Shown here: positions 49,876-53,198 of the stretch, one piece after another
Layout: each line of letters opens with the position of its first letter
Position numbering within the stretch: the first letter of the stretch is position 1
Assembly: GCA_017993715.1 (NCBI GenBank)
Contig: JAGOME010000023.1
Location: 1 to 53,198 of the forward strand
Length of the DNA stretch: 53,198 bases
Origin: Phycicoccus sp.
GTDB lineage: Bacteria; Actinomycetota; Actinomycetes; Actinomycetales; Dermatophilaceae
Reading direction: 5' to 3'
The notes under the pieces: generated by a model
The model's input: only the letters and a program-made list of their open reading frames with translations
The model's database searches: none
What the model was told of the DNA's origin: nothing
Position numbers and translations under genes: made by a program

Positions 49876-52029
49876 CTATTGCTGGTCGCCGTCGTCAGCA
49901 TCGCTCGTGGCCTCGTGTTCAGCCGCCGCCGGGACGATGAACTGCGCGGCAAACTCGCGGCGACGCGGCCAGCCTGTGTCATCCCATTCGCCGGTCTCGC
50001 GGTGATCCGCGGAGCGGGCGGCGACTCCGGTGATCTTGGTGAAGAGGTCGCCGGAGAAGGACGCGCTTGACGGGCGGCCCGACCCGCCGATGACGTAGGC
50101 CAGCCCGACGAACCTTGCGGCGACGTCCTCGATGGTGAAGTCGTTCGCGGCCAAGCCATCCGCGATCTGCTTTTTCAGTTCGCCGACGCGTTCCGACTCG
50201 GCTACCAGTTCGTAGAGGAAGCTGCTGCCGGTCACCCCGTCTGAACTGTCGCCCTTTCGCAGGTCTGCCAGGAGCATGGGGACGATTCGACCCACCTCAC
50301 GCTGGAGTGCCTGTGTCAGGGCGTTCTGAGCCGCATCGCTCAGCCGGCCCACATCGCGCGTCGCAGTTGTGAGCACGTGCGTCCGCCGGTGGATCTCGGA
50401 GCACCTGAGCAGGGCAGAGTCGACGTCGTGAGTGGGGTCGGCGGTGAGCAGCCGTCGGAGGAGAGTAGAAGCCCACCAGCGGAGTTGATCGTTGGTCGAT
50501 GTGAAGGTGTTCAATCGGTCGTCGTTCGCTTCGTCGACCAACGCCATAGCCACTGAGAGGAGTTCGCGCGTGATCGGACCCTTCGGGCCTCTGTGGTACT
50601 GGACCTCATCGACGTCGGGGTAGCGTTCCCGGATCTTGCTGAGCCCAAGCATCACTCGGTCGTTGTCGGCGTCGGTCACGAGGCCGCGCAGGTCGGCGGC
50701 ATTTCCCGCGGCTGCCTCTTCCAATACCTGGCTGATGAGAGCGTCGGGGATGTCTCCCTCGGGGATGGCCTGAGCGAGGTAGCGATCGAAGTAGTCAGGA
50801 TGTGCGAACCGTCTCGCGGCGAGGCGTGACGGGTTCTTGCCACGTACGGCCGGGAAGATCGTTCCCAGCACGGACAGGGCATCTTGCTGCGGCTTCCCTT
50901 GTTCCAGGACGTTCACCAGGGCGTCCCAGTCGGGCTCAGCCTCGTCGCGTCGGCTAGAACCGACGTACGACGACGCCACCCTCGTGAGATCGGCCTTGCT
51001 GGACTGCAGCCTGGCGAACACGTCCGGGAACTGGACCCTTAGGAAGGTCGCCAGGATGAGGTCGACATCGTTCATCTCTTCGCGGTCGTGGGCGCGGAAC
51101 TGCTCTCGGACCTGAGCAAGGAAGCGTTCGACCGCCCTTGGCGTGGTCAGATACCTCGGCATGGTGGTGAGGATGACATCCCCGAACCGGTGCTTGTCGA
51201 AACTCGCCTCGACACGCTCCAACGTCAGGATGTCTGTCAGGCCGATGTCGAGCATCCGCACGATCTGGCTGGTCAGGAGAGGTGGGATGGTCAAGGGATA
51301 CTGCACGATCTTCTCCATCAAGGCGCGGGCTCGTGTCTTCGAGGAAGTTCCCTGGCCGGGGTTCTGGAGGGTCTCGACGAGCGCTTGCTCTTCGTAGGCC
51401 AAAAGGAAGTCCACCCCGGGGAAGCGGCCTAGCAGCCGGACGACCTTCAGCAGGTCGAGGAGTTCGCTGGGTTGAAGTCTGTCGATGTCATCGACCACAA
51501 CCAGCACTGGGGTGTCCAGCTCGCGAAGAGCCTCCGCAATCTCGTCGAACGCCATGTTCCACGGCTTCACGAGGCGATGCTCAAGCGTCTTTGACGCCTC
51601 GACGAGGGCAGCCCCGGCGACTGGGACCAGGGAGGCGATCGGCCTGGCGATGTCGGCATATGAGGCCATTAGGTCGCGAACTTTGTCCCCCTTCTTCTTC
51701 GGCGCGACAGTGGCAAGGGCCGCGAAGAACTCCGAGAGCAAACCTTCTGTCCCAGTCGTTGCCCATGGCGTGAACGTCACGACCTTCCACCGGCTGCCCT
51801 CTGCCCCAGTGAGGTACGACGTCAGGAGGGCGATGACGGAAGACTTGCCGCTACCCCAGGGGCCTTCAAGCCCGTAGACGACACTGGACTCCGCGCTGTG
51901 ATTCTCGGCGATCAACTGAGCTGCGCGTTGCGCCACGGGGGCGCGACGGAGTCGGTCCTCCTCCACGGTCTTGATCGGATCGTCACGCCAGCCCTTCCAT
52001 GGCCGTGGCTGGGCTGCTGATTCACTCAC
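49876..52029 (-). CDS. KAP-family P-loop NTPase
   Basis: 717 residues from GTG 52029, which overlaps the upstream stop (GTGA). KAP signatures: DPIKTVEEDRLRRAPVA at the start, Walker A YGLEGPWGSGKSSVIALL (53-70), FTPWA (86-90), Walker B VLVVVDDIDRLQPSELLDLL (175-194) and FLLAYEEQAL. The insert between Walker A and B has a short hydrophobic stretch (YADIARPIASLVPVAGAALVEA) that may associate with the membrane, as in many KAP proteins. The C-terminal 400 residues are helical and unassigned. KAP NTPases include F-plasmid PifA and the QatA defence ATPase. Third gene of a coupled operon; a defence role is an inference. Confidence 0.88.
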   Translation of the reverse strand: MSESAAQPRPWKGWRDDPIKTVEEDRLRRAPVAQRAAQLIAENHSAESSVVYGLEGPWGSGKSSVIALLTSYLTGAEGSRWKVVTFTPWATTGTEGLLSEFFAALATVAPKKKGDKVRDLMASYADIARPIASLVPVAGAALVEASKTLEHRLVKPWNMAFDEIAEALRELDTPVLVVVDDIDRLQPSELLDLLKVVRLLGRFPGVDFLLAYEEQALVETLQNPGQGTSSKTRARALMEKIVQYPLTIPPLLTSQIVRMLDIGLTDILTLERVEASFDKHRFGDVILTTMPRYLTTPRAVERFLAQVREQFRAHDREEMNDVDLILATFLRVQFPDVFARLQSSKADLTRVASSYVGSSRRDEAEPDWDALVNVLEQGKPQQDALSVLGTIFPAVRGKNPSRLAARRFAHPDYFDRYLAQAIPEGDIPDALISQVLEEAAAGNAADLRGLVTDADNDRVMLGLSKIRERYPDVDEVQYHRGPKGPITRELLSVAMALVDEANDDRLNTFTSTNDQLRWWASTLLRRLLTADPTHDVDSALLRCSEIHRRTHVLTTATRDVGRLSDAAQNALTQALQREVGRIVPMLLADLRKGDSSDGVTGSSFLYELVAESERVGELKKQIADGLAANDFTIEDVAARFVGLAYVIGGSGRPSSASFSGDLFTKITGVAARSADHRETGEWDDTGWPRRREFAAQFIVPAAAEHEATSDADDGDQQ

Positions 52030-52409
52030 GGGTGACCTCCAGGCTGTTGAGCGACGACCTCTGCGGTTTCCTCCTTGAGGAAGACGACCCAGTGGGTGAG
52101 GCTCGAAGGAAGCGCTGACGCGGGGTTGGCTGCTTGGACCAGCTGGCTGCCTTCCACCTTGCCAATCCAGTGGATGCCGCTGAGGCCGCGCCGCCAGAAG
52201 CGGTGGTGAGGACGGTCCTCGTCGTTGGGGAATCCAATCCTCGCGTGCCGCACCCCATTGAAAATAAGAATGACAGAGCGCTGATCGGCATCGGCCGGGT
52301 GAGGCCCGAGGCGCAGGCGAGCACTTCTCCCGGTCACCCGAAATTCGGGCTCCAGGACGCCGTTGGACTCCCGCCGCACTCCGGCCCAAACGTCCGTCAC
52401 GTGCTCCAC
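52026..52409 (-). CDS. Small KAP-operon protein of unknown function
   Basis: 127 residues from GTG 52409, ten bases after the upstream stop; its own stop overlaps the KAP start by four bases. Beta-rich: VEHVTDVWAGVRRESNGVLEPEFRVTGRSARLRLGPHP, then VILIFNGVRHARIGFPNDEDRPHHRFWRRGLSGIHWIGKVEG and a final SSLTHWVVFLKEETAEVV strand. No membrane helix. Family not recognised. Tight coupling implies it works with the NTPase, perhaps as sensor or adaptor. Confidence 0.75.
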   Translation of the reverse strand: MEHVTDVWAGVRRESNGVLEPEFRVTGRSARLRLGPHPADADQRSVILIFNGVRHARIGFPNDEDRPHHRFWRRGLSGIHWIGKVEGSQLVQAANPASALPSSLTHWVVFLKEETAEVVAQQPGGHP

Positions 52410-52419
52410 GGCGCTATTG

Positions 52420-53151
52420 TCACGCAGGGTGCTCGCGCGGTTCCCCGAAGAGTACGTCAACAAGTGTGAGGCCCGTAGTGGGACTCGTTATCCGGCGGAC
52501 CTGGCTGGTGGAAAAGAAGTGGGGTTCCCCGTGCCCAGGGTCCGTGTTGGCGGTGATGTGAGCGTCATCATCGTCGATGTCGTACCCAAACGCGATGTCA
52601 CGGACGAGAAGGCTGCGACCTTCGCGGAGTTCGACGGAGCGCGGTAGGTCTTCGCTTTCGTCGAGTACCCACAAGATGGCGCCGTCCCGGTCGCCTGGCG
52701 ACTGCAGAATCGCCAGGCAGTCCCGTGCCAGGTACTGCACGATGGACCAATGTGGGTCGGCGACGTAGTCAGCGTCGGGCGCTTCACCCAGGGTGGAACA
52801 CACCTTCACCAGTTGCCCGACGAGGCAACGGAGCCCATTTGCCTCCAAAGGGTCGCGCAGCAAGATGCCGATATCGTCCGCGGGATCCCTTCGGTCCCAG
52901 AACGTGTCGTCGACGACCCAGTTGACAGCCGCTGTTAGATCCGGCCAATGTTCGCCGATCGGTGAAGGCCCGGCCAGGAGTTTGAGCCCTGCAATAACAT
53001 CCCCACGCTGAGGAGCCTCCACGTCGGGCCCGTGGGCATGAGTGTCTGTGACTGTCCGGGGGTACTTTGTCGGGTCTTCGATCTTCCGCGTGATGAGGGG
53101 CCTGAAGTAGGGGCTCGTGGCCCTGCGGCAGGCTGGTTGGTGTCTAAGCAT
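52420..53151 (-). CDS. First gene of KAP operon, unknown function
   Basis: 243 residues from ATG 53151; the true start could be further in. The middle (PIGEHWPDLTAAVNWVVDDTFWDRRDPADDIGILLRDPLEANGLRCLVGQLVKVC...DADYVADPHWSIVQYLARDCLAIL) recalls SCO4402-like actinobacterial proteins, which I mention only as a lead. The tail ILWVLDESEDLPRSVELREGRSLLVRDIAFGYDIDDDDAHITANTDPGHGEPHFF is acidic and beta-rich. No membrane helix. It leads the three-gene transcript and may be a regulator or substrate-recognition subunit. Confidence 0.7.
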   Translation of the reverse strand: MLRHQPACRRATSPYFRPLITRKIEDPTKYPRTVTDTHAHGPDVEAPQRGDVIAGLKLLAGPSPIGEHWPDLTAAVNWVVDDTFWDRRDPADDIGILLRDPLEANGLRCLVGQLVKVCSTLGEAPDADYVADPHWSIVQYLARDCLAILQSPGDRDGAILWVLDESEDLPRSVELREGRSLLVRDIAFGYDIDDDDAHITANTDPGHGEPHFFSTSQVRRITSPTTGLTLVDVLFGEPREHPA

Positions 53152-53174
53152 CCAGTCACGTCAGGACCACGAGC

Positions 53175-53198
53175 GTGTTCAAGCCTACGGTCGACGCT
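53175..53198 (+). CDS. Possible 5' end of a transposase (truncated by window)
   Basis: GTG 53175 reads VFKPTVDA up to the edge and has AGGA eight bases upstream. Short N-termini of this kind occur in actinobacterial transposases, but eight residues prove nothing. If real, a mobile element borders the KAP operon. Confidence 0.2.

Noticed and set aside
49876-53151. Qat defence system
   Set aside because: A KAP NTPase is present, but no QueC-like or TatD-like gene accompanies it.
45646-53198. Integrative element with att sites
   Set aside because: No integrase, tRNA gene or flanking direct repeat was seen; the island call rests on motif loss and gene content only.

Overview
The window is a high-GC (about 70%) actinobacterial chromosome segment. 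Several genes fit an actinomycete of the Micrococcales type: a Bpa/PafE proteasome activator, a Ddn-like F420 nitroreductase fold, a mycothiol-type DinB-fold protein, YkoE/YkoD thiamine transport and an actinobacterial histidine-utilisation (hut) set. I cannot name the genus.

Layout. 0.1-4.3 kb: MarR regulator divergent from an MMPL exporter and an MFS permease, with a perfect palindromic operator between them. 4.3-7.8 kb (minus strand): proteasome activator, quinone oxidoreductase, IclR regulator, cell-wall amidase. 7.9-22.4 kb: histidine degradation in three separate units (hutH; hutU; M20 amidohydrolase-hutF-hutI), with a complete dltABCD operon plus a dltX-like small gene inserted among them. 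The three hut units share one 18-bp palindrome (CGTCTGGGATYCGAGACG), probably the binding site of the IclR (HutR-like) regulator at 6 kb. 22.6-30.4 kb: polysaccharide deacetylase, a 60-bp perfect palindrome, DUF4235 protein, a TPP riboswitch driving a thiamine-precursor ECF transporter (ykoE plus a fused ATPase/EcfT gene), an MFS permease, a secreted small protein and CorA. 30.4-33 kb: membrane protein, patatin, formylglycine-generating enzyme. 33-39.1 kb (minus): a tightly overlapping six-gene operon for tryptophan/kynurenine degradation (kynU-kmo-ALDH-RidA deaminase-haao-acmsd). 39.2-45.6 kb: SixA-like phosphatase, VapBC, Ddn-like protein, a TetR/oxidoreductase divergent pair with paired operators, EamA, an SDR and a CPBP protease.

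45.6-53.2 kb looks different. It starts with a decayed transposase remnant and continues with a Tat-exported glycine-rich surface protein, a non-coding stretch carrying two 49-nt palindromic repeats, two orphan genes and a translationally coupled three-gene operon ending in a KAP-type P-loop NTPase. It stops at what may be the start of another transposase. The 8-mer GAATGCCG, which I find about 55 times in the first 48 kb, is absent from the KAP region, which supports a foreign origin. The best candidates for something undescribed are this KAP operon, the shared hut operator, the dltX-like gene and the GAATGCCG motif.
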